Assembly: GCA_944377485.1 (NCBI GenBank)
Contig: CALWFB010000007.1
Coordinates: 1 to 64,000, forward strand
Length of the DNA stretch: 64,000 nt
Direction of reading: 5' to 3'
Origin: an uncultured Clostridia bacterium
Lineage (GTDB): Bacteria > Bacillota > Clostridia > Christensenellales > UBA1242
Below, piece after piece: positions 10,425 to 22,024 of the stretch (its first letter is position 1; the number at the start of each line of letters is the position of its first letter). The notes beneath the pieces are model-generated. The model had not been told where the DNA came from and searched no databases. It saw nothing but the letters and a program-made list of their open reading frames with translations. The position numbers and the translations under genes are program-made.

Positions 10425-10453
10425 ATTTTAATAATTAGCACTACTTTTGTCAA
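10425..10453 (-). promoter_or_regulatory. Promoter of the sepF-lspA-rluD cluster
   Basis: On the minus strand, TTGACA (10453-10448), 17 bases, TAAAAT (10430-10425). The -35 is consensus. The leader before the first ATG is about 16 bases. Confidence 0.7.
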
Positions 10454-10603
10454 CGATTTCAATTATTTTAGCTGTTTTGTAGATAAAATAATTAAGTTTT
10501 TAAATTCTTTTTTATATTCTATTATAATTTTTTGATAATTTTTGCAAACCTAAAAAATGATGGTTTTTATATAGATTATATAAATTTTATATTATTGATT
10601 AAT

Positions 10604-10630
10604 AAAAAAGTCCGCAAAGCGAACCTTTTT
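10604..10630 (-). terminator. Terminator of the giant surface protein gene
   Basis: On the minus strand, GTTCGC(TTT)GCGGAC with one T-G pair. It is extended by A-T pairs and followed by six T. It lies about 10 bases past the stop at 10641. Confidence 0.8.
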
Positions 10631-10640
10631 ATTTCAATTT

Positions 10641-13600
10641 TTATTTTTTCACAATTATAGCAAATTGCAAATTATATTGCGTTTCACCAGCTTCTCCTGT
10701 AATTATTGTAAACAATATTTCTAGTTGAGTCGCATTTGGGTTCTCTGTGAAATATTGATTTATCAAACTTGCATTTAATGTTATTTTTCCTGTATAATTC
10801 CCATCAACGACTTCTATTGTCGCATAAGTAGAATTGTTTTCCATAATTGAGGACACTAAACCTACATTTGTACTAACTAATTCAGTTAATTTTGCATTTC
10901 CAAATCCATCTAAATCATCAGGATTATATATATACAAATCTTTATCTAATAAATTCGCTTGTATGTTATTTATTCCATCACGATCAACTGAAACAAATGG
11001 ATTTTCTGGAAGTTGATAATTAACTCTAAATGTTAAACCTACACCATTATAATTTGCTGAATAATTTACTCTAATTGCAGTTGATGTTGGATTATTATTT
11101 TTATACTGTCTTAATGTTTCTTGTTTGACAGTTATGCTAGTCGCTCCATCAACAGTACTATATTTAGTCTCCTGTTCTGCAACGTTAGTCAACATACCAG
11201 TCGTTCCTTCCGCTCCATATGCTGTCTTAGTAAATGTTCCGTCATCTGCATTTGCATATGTCGCAAATTTCCCATTCAAATCTAAAACAGAATCTCCATT
11301 AGTATAGTTAACTTGGAAGAAGTATGATTGTATGTTAGTGCCATAGTCTACTGTCACAATCTTTCCGGAGCTTACAAATATAGCATAGAACGATGCTTTT
11401 AGATTATACAATCTATCACCAGTTCCTGTATATGATATTTCATATAAGTCATATGTTGTACTTTCGACAGTAATTGTACCAATTTTATCCTCCGCTTCTA
11501 CTGTTTCGGCGCTGACTGTTGCACTAGTTGAAACCCAATTAGTAGGAACAGTTGTAGTAGTTGTACCAACACCTATAACGTTATAGTTTAGATATGTCGT
11601 GCTATCGCATTGAGTGGTCAAGAACACATCTCTAACTCTAAATTGCCCTTTTGCGGTGATTGCATTGCTTGTTGTTAACTTAAATCCTGCATTCAAACTG
11701 CTATCAAATGCATCTACATGTACCACTGCATTTCCGCTAGACATTATATCCAAACCAGCAATTAATTCATTGTTAAATAGTTGATTTGTTGATATGTCAT
11801 AAATATTATCCGTAGCGGTCATATCAGATGAAGTACGAGGAGTTGTTAAATCTATACCAAATCTACCTGCAATTCCATCAGTTCCATTTATATATGTTAA
11901 TGCAAAGTATATAGTTTCATTGGTTCCTGTAAATCCTGAAACAATATTGAAACGCACGCTATCAACAGAATCAATAAAGGTTTTGAAATTATCAATATTA
12001 CTGAATGAACTACTGAATATTGACCTATTAGTAATAATATCACCTGTCTTATATTCTCTATTTGAAATTACGCTTCTAGTTGTTGTGTATTCTTTTCCTT
12101 CAATTGCTAAACCTGTATTATCCAAAATTCTAAATGTATAATTTTCACCGCTTTGGTTGATTTGAATTTTATAATTTGAAGATGTGTATTCGCTACCACT
12201 TCTAGTGTAAGTTCCACCATATGTAGTATTGTCTGCGCCAGATAATACCACGTCCATTACAACATTTTTGCTACTATCTAATCTCAATGTAAAGCTATTT
12301 CCCTTTTCATCAGAATATTGTTCAGCAAAGTAGAACATATCAACAAACAGTTTAGTACCACTATCTGCTTCACTGATTATATCATTATTGACATCAACTG
12401 ACAAAGCATCTGAATTTGCTGTGACTGTTGCACTGTTGTATACCTTGTATGTGACATAATAATAGATTGTAGTTTGGTCTAGATAAGTGAATGCAAATCT
12501 ATATGTGACATTATAGTATACATAGTTAGGTCCACTAGACTGAGGCACACTTGGCAATGTAATTGGAACACTATTATCTCTAAATATATTAGTCAATGCT
12601 GGCGGAGTCACACTTATTGAACTACCGTTATTGAATGTAGTATCCGCATCAAAGGCTGTATCTGTGAAATTAGATATTACATAACTAATATTCAACGTTA
12701 TAGAACTAATAGTATTATTTATATTATTAGCAGTATTGACAGAATCTTCTCTAATCTGACCTACTATATCCGACATTATAACGCCCGTTTCGTCTTTTGA
12801 TGACATGCTGACAATGTCTACTTGACTTCCTGATGCAAACGCTTCTCCATTATCTTGGACAAGAATTGCATTTTCGCCAGCGACTGACTTGTAAGTCAAT
12901 GTGACAAATCCCAACACATTTATATTCCAATAAACTGTATATGTACCATTTTCTCCTAGATTAATATCTAATCGCAATCTCAATAATCCTGTGAAGTCCT
13001 TGTGAATATTAATTACAAAATCATCAATATTCACATAATCGCTACCCCAACTTGAAACTTCTGTAATCAAAATGTTATTTACATCAGTTATCTTTCTATC
13101 TGTTCCATCAGCCGTATACAATTCTAACAATAAATCTATATAATAAGATGTCCCATCATATTGAACAGTATTATCTCTACTGTTATTAATCGTATTTAAA
13201 TCTTCCGAATAATCCAAATCGCTATCCGCTGGCGGTGCGCTAGCTAAGATATTAGAAGTCATCATCAAATAATTTGAATAGAACTCATTATCTCCACTTG
13301 TTAAAGAATTAGAATTTACTCTGAAATCAAAGTTTGGACGTAGCATGAAATTATATCGTATTGAACCGAGATAATATCCCCAATCGTCAACAACTCTAAA
13401 TGTCAAACTAACACTTGCATTTGCTCCAACTGCATTTGTCATTATTATATTATTAGTATTAGAATATTCAAATAGATTATTAATTTCATCAGTAATGTAA
13501 TATCTTGTACCATTTAATAGATATGAACTTGCTGTCGTATCTAATTCTGCATTTTCAATTCCTAATGTTCCTGAACTTGCATTAGATATAATTGAAATCT

Positions 13601-16600
13601 TTTCATTCAAATTAATTGGTTCAGTAGCATAAATAGAATCGTATGTAGTAGAATAATCACTCTCTAATTGATAATTATAGAATTTAACTTCAAATAATTT
13701 AGTAATAAATGTACTATTATCACTATCATATTTACTTATGACATGTCCTGAATCTACATATATTCTCATAATTATAGAGAATCTTTCAAACAATGCACCA
13801 GAATCTCTTTCAAGTCCTACATATAGACGTTTGCCAGTGCCTAGTCTTAAAGTCACTCTAATTCTATCTTGAATATTTAATACATAAACAATGTCATCAG
13901 GATAAGCCTCAATTTCACCTTTGCCAAATCTCTCTACTGTATAATCGGTTATACTTCCAACACCACTCATAGACAAAGTGAAATCAGTAATATAGAATGC
14001 ATTGTTATTACCATCAAATAGTGTCGCAACATGATTACCTAGCATCATAGTTTCTCCATCGATAGATGAAGTTTCTCCATATACATAAGGTGTTCTTTCA
14101 TCATTGTCATTTATCGTCAACGCAACATAATCCTTTAATGTTCCTGTATCAAAAGTGCCATGGGTATCAACTTGATAATCAAATCCATCTCTATATTCTG
14201 AACTGCTCATTACTTGGTAAACATAAATAATATTTCCTACACCTGCATTATTGCTTAAATACAAATTAGATAATGTGTTGGCACTGACGGTTGAGAATGT
14301 CAAAGCGGAGCCAACTAAATTCATGTTTTCACCAGCAGTAAATCGAACATAGTTAGGATTATCAGAATCTGTAAATCCTATTGCACTTGGAGTATATCCT
14401 AAATATTGATTTCCATCTAAATCAATAATCGCTAATCGTTTAGCATTCACCAAATTAGTTGTTTTAGCCGTATCTGTTGAATCATAAATTTCATCAGTAC
14501 TATTAGTAAACAGTGCAGCATATATATCTGTTATTGAATATCCACTGACAACATTTTCATGTGTAGCATCTTTAATATAATATACTGATGCTATTCCAGC
14601 ATATGTTCTGACAACTTTAATATAGAAGTTTAGTTGTAAATCTTCTCCACTGCTTTGATAAATATTTCCATCGCCATTTTTAACTTTTATGTAAAGGATT
14701 AATGGTTTATCTTCTGCTGTATGAACAAAGTTAACTTTTTTCCCTCCATCTATATTAACTAGATAGTTTGCATCAGAAAGAGTGATATCCAAGGTGCTCG
14801 CTACATTTGTATAAATATTTAATCCACCTACATAATATCTAGTCACACCAGTTAAGTCATTATTGCTTGAATTAATTGTAATACTACTACCATAATCACT
14901 GATATATAATTCTGCATTGTTTTCACTGACTAATGTAGAATCAAATGGATTATCCTGACTATATCCAACACCAGATTGAGGTTGTGAATAATATAATCCG
15001 CTCAATACATTTGCTGTAATTGTCTTTGAATATACTGTTCCATTTTCGTCTACAATATTGTCAAGACGGATTACAAATTGTTCTGTATATGCTGCAGTTA
15101 TTTGGTCAAACACAAAATAGCTTTTATTTCCTTCTTTCTCATATGTCATTCCTCGTCCGGAAGCAAAAGTAATTATATCTCCACTATCAGTTTGCGCAAC
15201 GAGATTATTCACTGTCCCATCTGACAAGTCAATGGTGGCAACCTCTGTTCCTCCATATATTACGGTTAAATTTTTGTTGTATCCACCAATAATTGTAGAT
15301 AAATCAATTCTGTTGTCAAAATAGCTATTTACAGCTGTTTCATCATTGTTTTGAACAAATGTACCAACAGTAATTTGCACTGCATTATTGTTTACACCAA
15401 TTTCTTCGTACGTATAATGTACGAGCAATACGAATCTAGTATCACTATCTCCAATTGTGTAAATATATTTCACTGTAAATTGCAAATCTTCATTATTAAT
15501 ATAACTAACAAAATTAATTGTTGTTCCGTCAAGTCTAATTATTGTACTATTATTAGAACTGATTGTATTTGACGTATATGTATAATCGTCATCTTGTTCT
15601 ACAATTTCAGCAGACCAATTACCACCAATTGGAGAACCTGCCACTCCATTTTCTCTATTAAACACTTCGGTAAATGGATTTGCATAAGTTTCAATATCTG
15701 TAGTAATCGTCTTAGTGTATTCACCAGTACTTAATCCTGAAATTGATGGAGTAATATCATCATATGTCTCAATATATGCAGGCAACACATAGACAATCAA
15801 TGTACCAACATAGAATTTAGTATTGCTTGAATCAAACACCATTCCTATTGTCAATTTAGTATAATTGTTAATTATTGGCAACTGCTTATCATCAATTTTA
15901 TGTTGTCTAGCATAGTTATCAGCAATTAATTCATAATAATCACCCTCAACCATCTCAGCATCTAATAGGTAGAAATCCACATTTTGATAATTGATGCTTG
16001 CGCCAAAATGTTCATTAAAGAAATTAGCATCTATGCTTTGTCCTAAGAACGCATTGTTTGCAATAAATGTATTCTCTGTCCTTGCATCGATTGTTGAATT
16101 AAACGTAAATGTATTAGTATAATCTACATTATTATAATTTGTATTCATTTGATTATACAAATACACAAAGTAATATCCAACACTTCCAGATTCAGAAGTT
16201 ATTTTAAATATAAAATAACCATATCCACCATTACCAAAGGTTATGTCTTGATTGAATGTGACTGTCTTGTTTTCATTATCTATAACAATTTTACCACTAT
16301 TATAGTAATTAATAGTGTTTCCTTTGTTCTGATATGCAACTAATTCAATATTAAAATCCGCATCAAGATTACGTGTATTATCTTTCGAATTTGATATAGC
16401 AACACGCCCAACTGATTGTATTTCATCATATACAAAATTCATTGTTTGACCCATATTTACAGGTTCAAAATATGAATTAATAGTCACTTGATATGCGTTA
16501 TTGCCTTGTGATACACCATTAAGGTTGTTTGCGTCCATTTCAATACTATCACCCACAAATACATAAGACGTAGTAGTGCCAGTCAACCTTTCATCAACAA

Positions 16601-19600
16601 ATGGTGTAGTAATCTCAATATATTGTCTATTTGTAATTGTCAATTCACGAGTAAATGTATATTCTACTCCATCACTATAAGTAATTTTATAAGTAATTAT
16701 AACAGTTTTTGTATTACCTTCAATCTCATTAATAATAGCATCAGCACCATAATTTTGACTTCCGATATAACCGCTGCCTATAAATGAAGTATTAGCAAAT
16801 AAACTTTCATCATCAACTGATTCAACGACCATTGAACTAATTAAATTACTTCTATCAGCCAACTCGCTCAATAACCCATCTAAATCAAACATGTCATTTA
16901 ACAAATCATATGCTTCATCACTATTTAATCCTGAATATGCTGGTATATCTTTTTCATCTGGAATTAGTGGTATTACGCAGATTGCATATGACGAATCATC
17001 TCCACTAAGCGATGTCGAAGTAGTATATATTAATACATTATCAGTGCTTTCATCTACAAATGTAAATGTTAACACTACATTATCAAACTTATTTGATAGA
17101 TTTGTATTTAATCTAAATCTATTTCCAGACAAAACTTCAAACTGTAAATTAGATAAATTTGACTGAATACTAGATAATACGAATTTAGGATTGTCTTTGA
17201 TTTCAATAAATGACTGATAATTTATATTAGACATTATATTATAAATATTGTCGGAATAATCAGGATAATCATCACCTTGTGTCTCTCTTGAAATAGTATA
17301 GAAATTATTCAATGTTATATCTGAATTTAATAATTCAATATTTCTAACAGCATCACCTACATTATAATTGTAATTTAATGTTATATTTTCTATTATAGTT
17401 TGACCTATATTTTCAATCCAATTAACAGTAAATGTTGATGCAGCACTATTGACTGTGATATTTGAACCTGTTGAAGTCAATGACACATTAGAATAACTAC
17501 TAAATTGTTCTAAATAGTCCTCTGTCTTTGGATAAATACCTACACTTTCGCTACCATAAATCACACCTGTTTTAAAACTAAACAAATCTACAAGGTCGCT
17601 GTAATTATAAGTGTTTCCTCCATAATAAATGTTGTCTTTCAAGGTAGCAATTACATTTGGTATAACATTAATTGTGTATGATTCTAATTCTTCATTGTTA
17701 TATACAAAACTAAATCTATATGAACCAGGGTCTGTGAAAGTGTATTCGGCATTATCTATTTGAATTGGCGAACTTGAACCATTAATGTAAACTTGACTAG
17801 AAATTACAGCTCCTGAAATTGTGTTTTTAATTTTAAATACAGGTTCGTTAACGCTCTCACCTGTTTCTGACTGTTCATATAACAACACAGTCGTTCCCGC
17901 ATAGAAATTATCCCAGTTTGAATTGATATTAATTTCAACACTTGATGTAAATGTCAATTCAAAAGATATTGTCTCACATGCTTTCACGTTTATATTAAAT
18001 CTGATGACCAAACCAGCATGAAGATAATTTATTCGTGTAAATTTCCATGAAGTTTCATCACTTTCAATAGTTAAAACTGTTATTTTTTCTTCTTCTGTAT
18101 CATTTGTGACAATATTAATAGCTGTATCTGTATATTCAGTTATTAAATCTCTGTCACCACCAAAGCTTATTTGAGTTATCTCTAATGTGACATTTTGATG
18201 ATTTGTGGCTAATAATTCGTTGCTTCCATTATTGTTGTAAGTATAACTAACATAATCGCTCAATGAAACATTAATGTCCTGTGTTGAAGCTTCTCCAATG
18301 CCTGCATCAATGCTAAATTTGCTCTCACCTGTTGATGTTTTTTCTGTATCAACCACAATTCTAAAATATCTAGTAATGTCATCACTATTAACCGCAACTA
18401 CCGTTGTCCCTATTTTGTTGATAACTAAACTAAGTCCATTATCTGTATTAAAATCTGCCACACTTGGAGTATTTGAACTATAAGTTATATCTTTTGCAAT
18501 TCCGTTGATTGCAGGCAAAACTTGGAAGCCCTCTGTGATGACTCCGTTTGTGAATGAATTAAAGATTTTAGTATACAAATCTGTCGAGACTTCTTTTTCA
18601 ACATTGTTGGTTGAATCAACTATATAATACTTATAAGTATATCCGCCAGCACCACCATTTGCATTAATATCATAACCCAATTCTACTTTAATATAGAAAT
18701 TTGATGTCAAAGCATCTTCTGGTGTTTGTGCTAGATTAACTGTATATACGACATCTGTATTCGTTCCATCTGTATACTTGAATTGAATATCTGTTGCAAT
18801 TGTACTTTCTATATAAATTTTATCTGATAGAATCTCTTTGTTGTTATAGCCAAGCACAATTCGCAAATATGAATCTGTATTTGATAACGCACTAGTGCTA
18901 TTGTATGATAAAACTAAACTATCTCCAACAAATTCTATATTTGTAATTTCAAGAGCATTAGAATTTTCAGACACTAAATCATTAGATGCATTATACATAT
19001 TGATATGTATATTTTCCATATCAAAACCACGTGCATAGTATATGTCTTGCAACATATCAGGTACATCAGATGTCAAAGTTAAAGTATGATTTTGTGTATT
19101 TTCAACAACAAACACATTTCCATCAACAATGTTTATATAAGTATCTCCTCCTTCTGGTGAAGGTGTACCATCAATACTTCCCGGGTTATAATTAAAGTCA
19201 ATTTCTTCTGTTAATAAATCATAACTAACAGTTATAGTCACTTTTCTAGCATCAGAAATATAACTATTCACCACATCAGCAACTAATTCTTTATCCTGAG
19301 TTTGACTTCTATTTCCTAAATAGACATCTTCCCCCTCACTATTTAAAGATACAAAACTACAAATATAAGTAATATCATTTATTGTCACAATCAAATTGTC
19401 ATTTTGTACAGAAATTGAACTAATTGTAGCACTATTATCTTCTAATGTTGCGGCAAGTTCACCATTAAACATCGTGACATTTACGTATTTTGTTTCAGTG
19501 GTACCCTCTTGGTTTTCCATTTGGATTGAATATTTTAAAGTAATATTATTATTTTCATTTTCAATAATTTCTTGTATGTATTGACTAGCAGTTTGATTGT

Positions 19601-21650
19601 ATTTATTTTGCAATTGAAGCATGTAAATTACAGTACCTGAATTTCGTGCACCTTTTCGGACTTTTACGTTGTTTACAAACTTATCACCTTGCATATATCC
19701 GACTAAGACATATTCATTATCCAGAGCATCAATAAATGTCATGCCTTCAATAACTTCAATATCATAAACTTGACCCGCTTCAATATTTACTTTTGGAGTG
19801 ATAAATACACAAGCATCATAGCTGCCATTTGTTATATTTACAATTTCGCTCAATTCTAATTCTGGATAAACGGCAGTAAATGTTTGATTTTCATCTTTTG
19901 AATATTGGACCTCTAAATTATGAGTTTGATTTTCTTCTACAAATTCAAAAGACAAGTCAACAGGATTAACTGTCACACCAGTAGAAGCAAAATATGCACC
20001 ACCATTATTATTAACAACTAATATACCTAAAACTAAACTTTCTGTTTCAGACAAATCTAACATATTTTTAGCAATTATATTCCAAGATTTAGTCGTTCCG
20101 CTACCAAAAGCTGTCGCAGTATAATCAAATGAACTTGCATTGATATATTGAACAGATTGTGTATTATATACGTAGAATTCTAAATAACTACCACTTTTTA
20201 GCAATTTAATGCTTGTTGTTCCATCTGCACCATTTTGCAAGAAAGCCGCACCGACTGAACATTCAAAATTAATAGTACTATCTTCATAAGTACAACTAAT
20301 TGAATCTATTAGTGTAGTATTGTTATTTACTGTAATATTATCTAATGTATATGATAATTGTATAGTATTTAAACCAGTAAGGTTTATTACATTTCTACCT
20401 AAATCAAAACTTATACCATAACTGCCATCAATTGCTCCAAAGCCTGAAATAGTGGCTGAATTTGCATTAAATGTTATAGTTTTTGTTGCATCGGCTGAAA
20501 GGAAAGTAATATAAGAATTCGACCAATTATTTGGATAATCTGTTTCATCAAGTGCAAATTCCACTTCATTAAATCTAATAGTGGTTGAACCTCCATCTTT
20601 AATCATATATAGACCGAGATTATTATCATTAGCACCTTCAACACCAGATTGCCCAGACAATGTAATGTAGTTATTGTCTGAATAAAGATTCAATGCAATA
20701 CCAGTTGAATTCATACCAACACTTGATATATCAGAATTAACAACATTAACAGTTAAATTAGTATTAACCATTCTAGATACTCTTTCGAAATATGAATCAG
20801 TTGTACTATTTTCACTGTTTAAATAATTCACTCTGTCTTGATAGGTCGCAAAAACCGCAATTTTAAATTCATATGTACCTGCAGTGTCAGTAGAAAAACT
20901 AAATTTTTGAGTATCGTTATCATAAGAAATAAATGAATAATTACTATAAGTATCCGAGTTAATTAGCACGTAGTCTGCTTGATTAGGGTCATCATAATAT
21001 AATTCAATTATTTTACCAGTCTCTCTACTAATTGGGTCAAGTGAATACTCTGGACTAGCGGTATAATTAAAATCAAATTTTACGTCAACGCCAATAGTTA
21101 TTTCTTGTTCACCGTTATATGCAGGTGTCGAGTCATAATCCAAAGCAACAGTTGACACTTCTCTATCTACCCAAATAGTTAAATTGTTTGATTGCACCTG
21201 ACTTCTGCTATCCCTTGCTTGCAAAATTACTTGTCCATAATTTGAATTAGAAAAATCCGTTTCTGAAACATCTTTAATTTTATAATAAACATATTCATTG
21301 CATTCAATATAATATCTATTATTTTCTGCTACCAAAGGTGTTCCATCCCTATCACAAAGAGTAATTAAGTCTGCACCTACGTTATTTAAAAAATAAATAT
21401 AACAATCTTTTTGATTAACTTCATATTCTTGATTATCTGAAAATCCATTCAAAACAAACGAGTATAATTTATCTCTATCATTTTCGCTATAAACAATGGT
21501 CTGTTCATTATTAATAAATTGTAATCTATTAGGATAGACCTCTGGTGTCTTGAATCGACCCATGAGAGCCATAATACCAAAAACCGCACCAACAAATAAA
21601 ATGATGCTAGCCAAAACTATTCCAATTACTTTAAAAATTTTTTTTGTCAT
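10641..21650 (-). CDS. Giant membrane-anchored surface protein (3669 residues), unknown
   Basis: An uninterrupted frame of 3669 residues. The N-terminus MTKKIFKVIG leads into one membrane helix (about 7-30). Everything after it is predicted to be outside the cell. The outer region is rich in Asn, Ser, Thr, Asp and Tyr and poor in Cys, with many short beta-strand patterns. It reads like a long string of Ig-like or other beta-sandwich modules. No signal cleavage site, LPXTG motif, C-terminal membrane helix or recognisable catalytic motif was seen. It ends plainly in AIIVKK. I saw no long exact internal DNA repeats. TAGGGGAAA precedes the ATG, and a terminator follows. The gene takes up a sixth of the window. 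An adhesin or cell-surface scaffold is possible, but function is unknown. Confidence 0.9.
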   Translation of the reverse strand: MTKKIFKVIGIVLASIILFVGAVFGIMALMGRFKTPEVYPNRLQFINNEQTIVYSENDRDKLYSFVLNGFSDNQEYEVNQKDCYIYFLNNVGADLITLCDRDGTPLVAENNRYYIECNEYVYYKIKDVSETDFSNSNYGQVILQARDSRSQVQSNNLTIWVDREVSTVALDYDSTPAYNGEQEITIGVDVKFDFNYTASPEYSLDPISRETGKIIELYYDDPNQADYVLINSDTYSNYSFISYDNDTQKFSFSTDTAGTYEFKIAVFATYQDRVNYLNSENSTTDSYFERVSRMVNTNLTVNVVNSDISSVGMNSTGIALNLYSDNNYITLSGQSGVEGANDNNLGLYMIKDGGSTTIRFNEVEFALDETDYPNNWSNSYITFLSADATKTITFNANSATISGFGAIDGSYGISFDLGRNVINLTGLNTIQLSYTLDNITVNNNTTLIDSISCTYEDSTINFECSVGAAFLQNGADGTTSIKLLKSGSYLEFYVYNTQSVQYINASSFDYTATAFGSGTTKSWNIIAKNMLDLSETESLVLGILVVNNNGGAYFASTGVTVNPVDLSFEFVEENQTHNLEVQYSKDENQTFTAVYPELELSEIVNITNGSYDACVFITPKVNIEAGQVYDIEVIEGMTFIDALDNEYVLVGYMQGDKFVNNVKVRKGARNSGTVIYMLQLQNKYNQTASQYIQEIIENENNNITLKYSIQMENQEGTTETKYVNVTMFNGELAATLEDNSATISSISVQNDNLIVTINDITYICSFVSLNSEGEDVYLGNRSQTQDKELVADVVNSYISDARKVTITVSYDLLTEEIDFNYNPGSIDGTPSPEGGDTYINIVDGNVFVVENTQNHTLTLTSDVPDMLQDIYYARGFDMENIHINMYNASNDLVSENSNALEITNIEFVGDSLVLSYNSTSALSNTDSYLRIVLGYNNKEILSDKIYIESTIATDIQFKYTDGTNTDVVYTVNLAQTPEDALTSNFYIKVELGYDINANGGAGGYTYKYYIVDSTNNVEKEVSTDLYTKIFNSFTNGVITEGFQVLPAINGIAKDITYSSNTPSVADFNTDNGLSLVINKIGTTVVAVNSDDITRYFRIVVDTEKTSTGESKFSIDAGIGEASTQDINVSLSDYVSYTYNNNGSNELLATNHQNVTLEITQISFGGDRDLITEYTDTAINIVTNDTEEEKITVLTIESDETSWKFTRINYLHAGLVIRFNINVKACETISFELTFTSSVEININSNWDNFYAGTTVLLYEQSETGESVNEPVFKIKNTISGAVISSQVYINGSSSPIQIDNAEYTFTDPGSYRFSFVYNNEELESYTINVIPNVIATLKDNIYYGGNTYNYSDLVDLFSFKTGVIYGSESVGIYPKTEDYLEQFSSYSNVSLTSTGSNITVNSAASTFTVNWIENIGQTIIENITLNYNYNVGDAVRNIELLNSDITLNNFYTISRETQGDDYPDYSDNIYNIMSNINYQSFIEIKDNPKFVLSSIQSNLSNLQFEVLSGNRFRLNTNLSNKFDNVVLTFTFVDESTDNVLIYTTSTSLSGDDSSYAICVIPLIPDEKDIPAYSGLNSDEAYDLLNDMFDLDGLLSELADRSNLISSMVVESVDDESLFANTSFIGSGYIGSQNYGADAIINEIEGNTKTVIITYKITYSDGVEYTFTRELTITNRQYIEITTPFVDERLTGTTTSYVFVGDSIEMDANNLNGVSQGNNAYQVTINSYFEPVNMGQTMNFVYDEIQSVGRVAISNSKDNTRNLDADFNIELVAYQNKGNTINYYNSGKIVIDNENKTVTFNQDITFGNGGYGYFIFKITSESGSVGYYFVYLYNQMNTNYNNVDYTNTFTFNSTIDARTENTFIANNAFLGQSIDANFFNEHFGASINYQNVDFYLLDAEMVEGDYYELIADNYARQHKIDDKQLPIINNYTKLTIGMVFDSSNTKFYVGTLIVYVLPAYIETYDDITPSISGLSTGEYTKTITTDIETYANPFTEVFNRENGVAGSPIGGNWSAEIVEQDDDYTYTSNTISSNNSTIIRLDGTTINFVSYINNEDLQFTVKYIYTIGDSDTRFVLLVHYTYEEIGVNNNAVQITVGTFVQNNDETAVNSYFDNRIDLSTIIGGYNKNLTVIYGGTEVATIDLSDGTVNNLVAQTDSGDIITFASGRGMTYEKEGNKSYFVFDQITAAYTEQFVIRLDNIVDENGTVYSKTITANVLSGLYYSQPQSGVGYSQDNPFDSTLVSENNAELYISDYGSSITINSSNNDLTGVTRYYVGGLNIYTNVASTLDITLSDANYLVNIDGGKKVNFVHTAEDKPLILYIKVKNGDGNIYQSSGEDLQLNFYIKVVRTYAGIASVYYIKDATHENVVSGYSITDIYAALFTNSTDEIYDSTDTAKTTNLVNAKRLAIIDLDGNQYLGYTPSAIGFTDSDNPNYVRFTAGENMNLVGSALTFSTVSANTLSNLYLSNNAGVGNIIYVYQVMSSSEYRDGFDYQVDTHGTFDTGTLKDYVALTINDNDERTPYVYGETSSIDGETMMLGNHVATLFDGNNNAFYITDFTLSMSGVGSITDYTVERFGKGEIEAYPDDIVYVLNIQDRIRVTLRLGTGKRLYVGLERDSGALFERFSIIMRIYVDSGHVISKYDSDNSTFITKLFEVKFYNYQLESDYSTTYDSIYATEPINLNEKISIISNASSGTLGIENAELDTTASSYLLNGTRYYITDEINNLFEYSNTNNIIMTNAVGANASVSLTFRVVDDWGYYLGSIRYNFMLRPNFDFRVNSNSLTSGDNEFYSNYLMMTSNILASAPPADSDLDYSEDLNTINNSRDNTVQYDGTSYYIDLLLELYTADGTDRKITDVNNILITEVSSWGSDYVNIDDFVINIHKDFTGLLRLRLDINLGENGTYTVYWNINVLGFVTLTYKSVAGENAILVQDNGEAFASGSQVDIVSMSSKDETGVIMSDIVGQIREDSVNTANNINNTISSITLNISYVISNFTDTAFDADTTFNNGSSISVTPPALTNIFRDNSVPITLPSVPQSSGPNYVYYNVTYRFAFTYLDQTTIYYYVTYKVYNSATVTANSDALSVDVNNDIISEADSGTKLFVDMFYFAEQYSDEKGNSFTLRLDSSKNVVMDVVLSGADNTTYGGTYTRSGSEYTSSNYKIQINQSGENYTFRILDNTGLAIEGKEYTTTRSVISNREYKTGDIITNRSIFSSSFSNIDNFKTFIDSVDSVRFNIVSGFTGTNETIYFALTYINGTDGIAGRFGIDLTTPRTSSDMTATDNIYDISTNQLFNNELIAGLDIMSSGNAVVHVDAFDSSLNAGFKLTTSNAITAKGQFRVRDVFLTTQCDSTTYLNYNVIGVGTTTTTVPTNWVSTSATVSAETVEAEDKIGTITVESTTYDLYEISYTGTGDRLYNLKASFYAIFVSSGKIVTVDYGTNIQSYFFQVNYTNGDSVLDLNGKFATYANADDGTFTKTAYGAEGTTGMLTNVAEQETKYSTVDGATSITVKQETLRQYKNNNPTSTAIRVNYSANYNGVGLTFRVNYQLPENPFVSVDRDGINNIQANLLDKDLYIYNPDDLDGFGNAKLTELVSTNVGLVSSIMENNSTYATIEVVDGNYTGKITLNASLINQYFTENPNATQLEILFTIITGEAGETQYNLQFAIIVKK

Positions 21651-21977
21651 TTTCCCCTACCTAAATACTTTTGAACAGACAATAATGAATTTAAAACGCA
21701 TTTGTAAATTTAGCCATCAATCTTATTATCTACAAAATCTCACAACATAATTATATATTTTTAAATCAAAACTGTCAAATAAAACCAAACTAAAATAAAT
21801 TATAATTTATTTGTTTAAATTTAAACGAAAAAAAACAAAAATTAATATAATGAAATTAAAACAATTTGACAATTTAAAATTTATTTTTTCAGTTTTAATT
21901 AGCAATTAATAAAAAAATATTTATATTAGCAAACTTAATAAATTAATAAAAAATATTTAAATTTTTAAAAAATTCAA
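21651..21977. other. Very AT-rich intergenic stretch
   Basis: About 330 bases lie between the start of the giant gene and the rsmA terminator. The right half is nearly all A and T runs. The giant gene's promoter must lie here, but I could not pick one with a convincing -35 and -10 pair. No reading frame or RNA gene is supported. Confidence 0.5.
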
Positions 21978-22015
21978 TAAAAAATGTATCATTTTTATAT
22001 ATTTTTGATACATTT
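21978..22015 (-). terminator. Terminator of rsmA
   Basis: AATGTATCA...TGATACATT inverted repeat with an AT-rich loop, followed on the minus strand by TTTTTTATTG. It starts about 10 bases after the rsmA stop. Confidence 0.7.
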
Positions 22016-22024
22016 CCAATTTTT

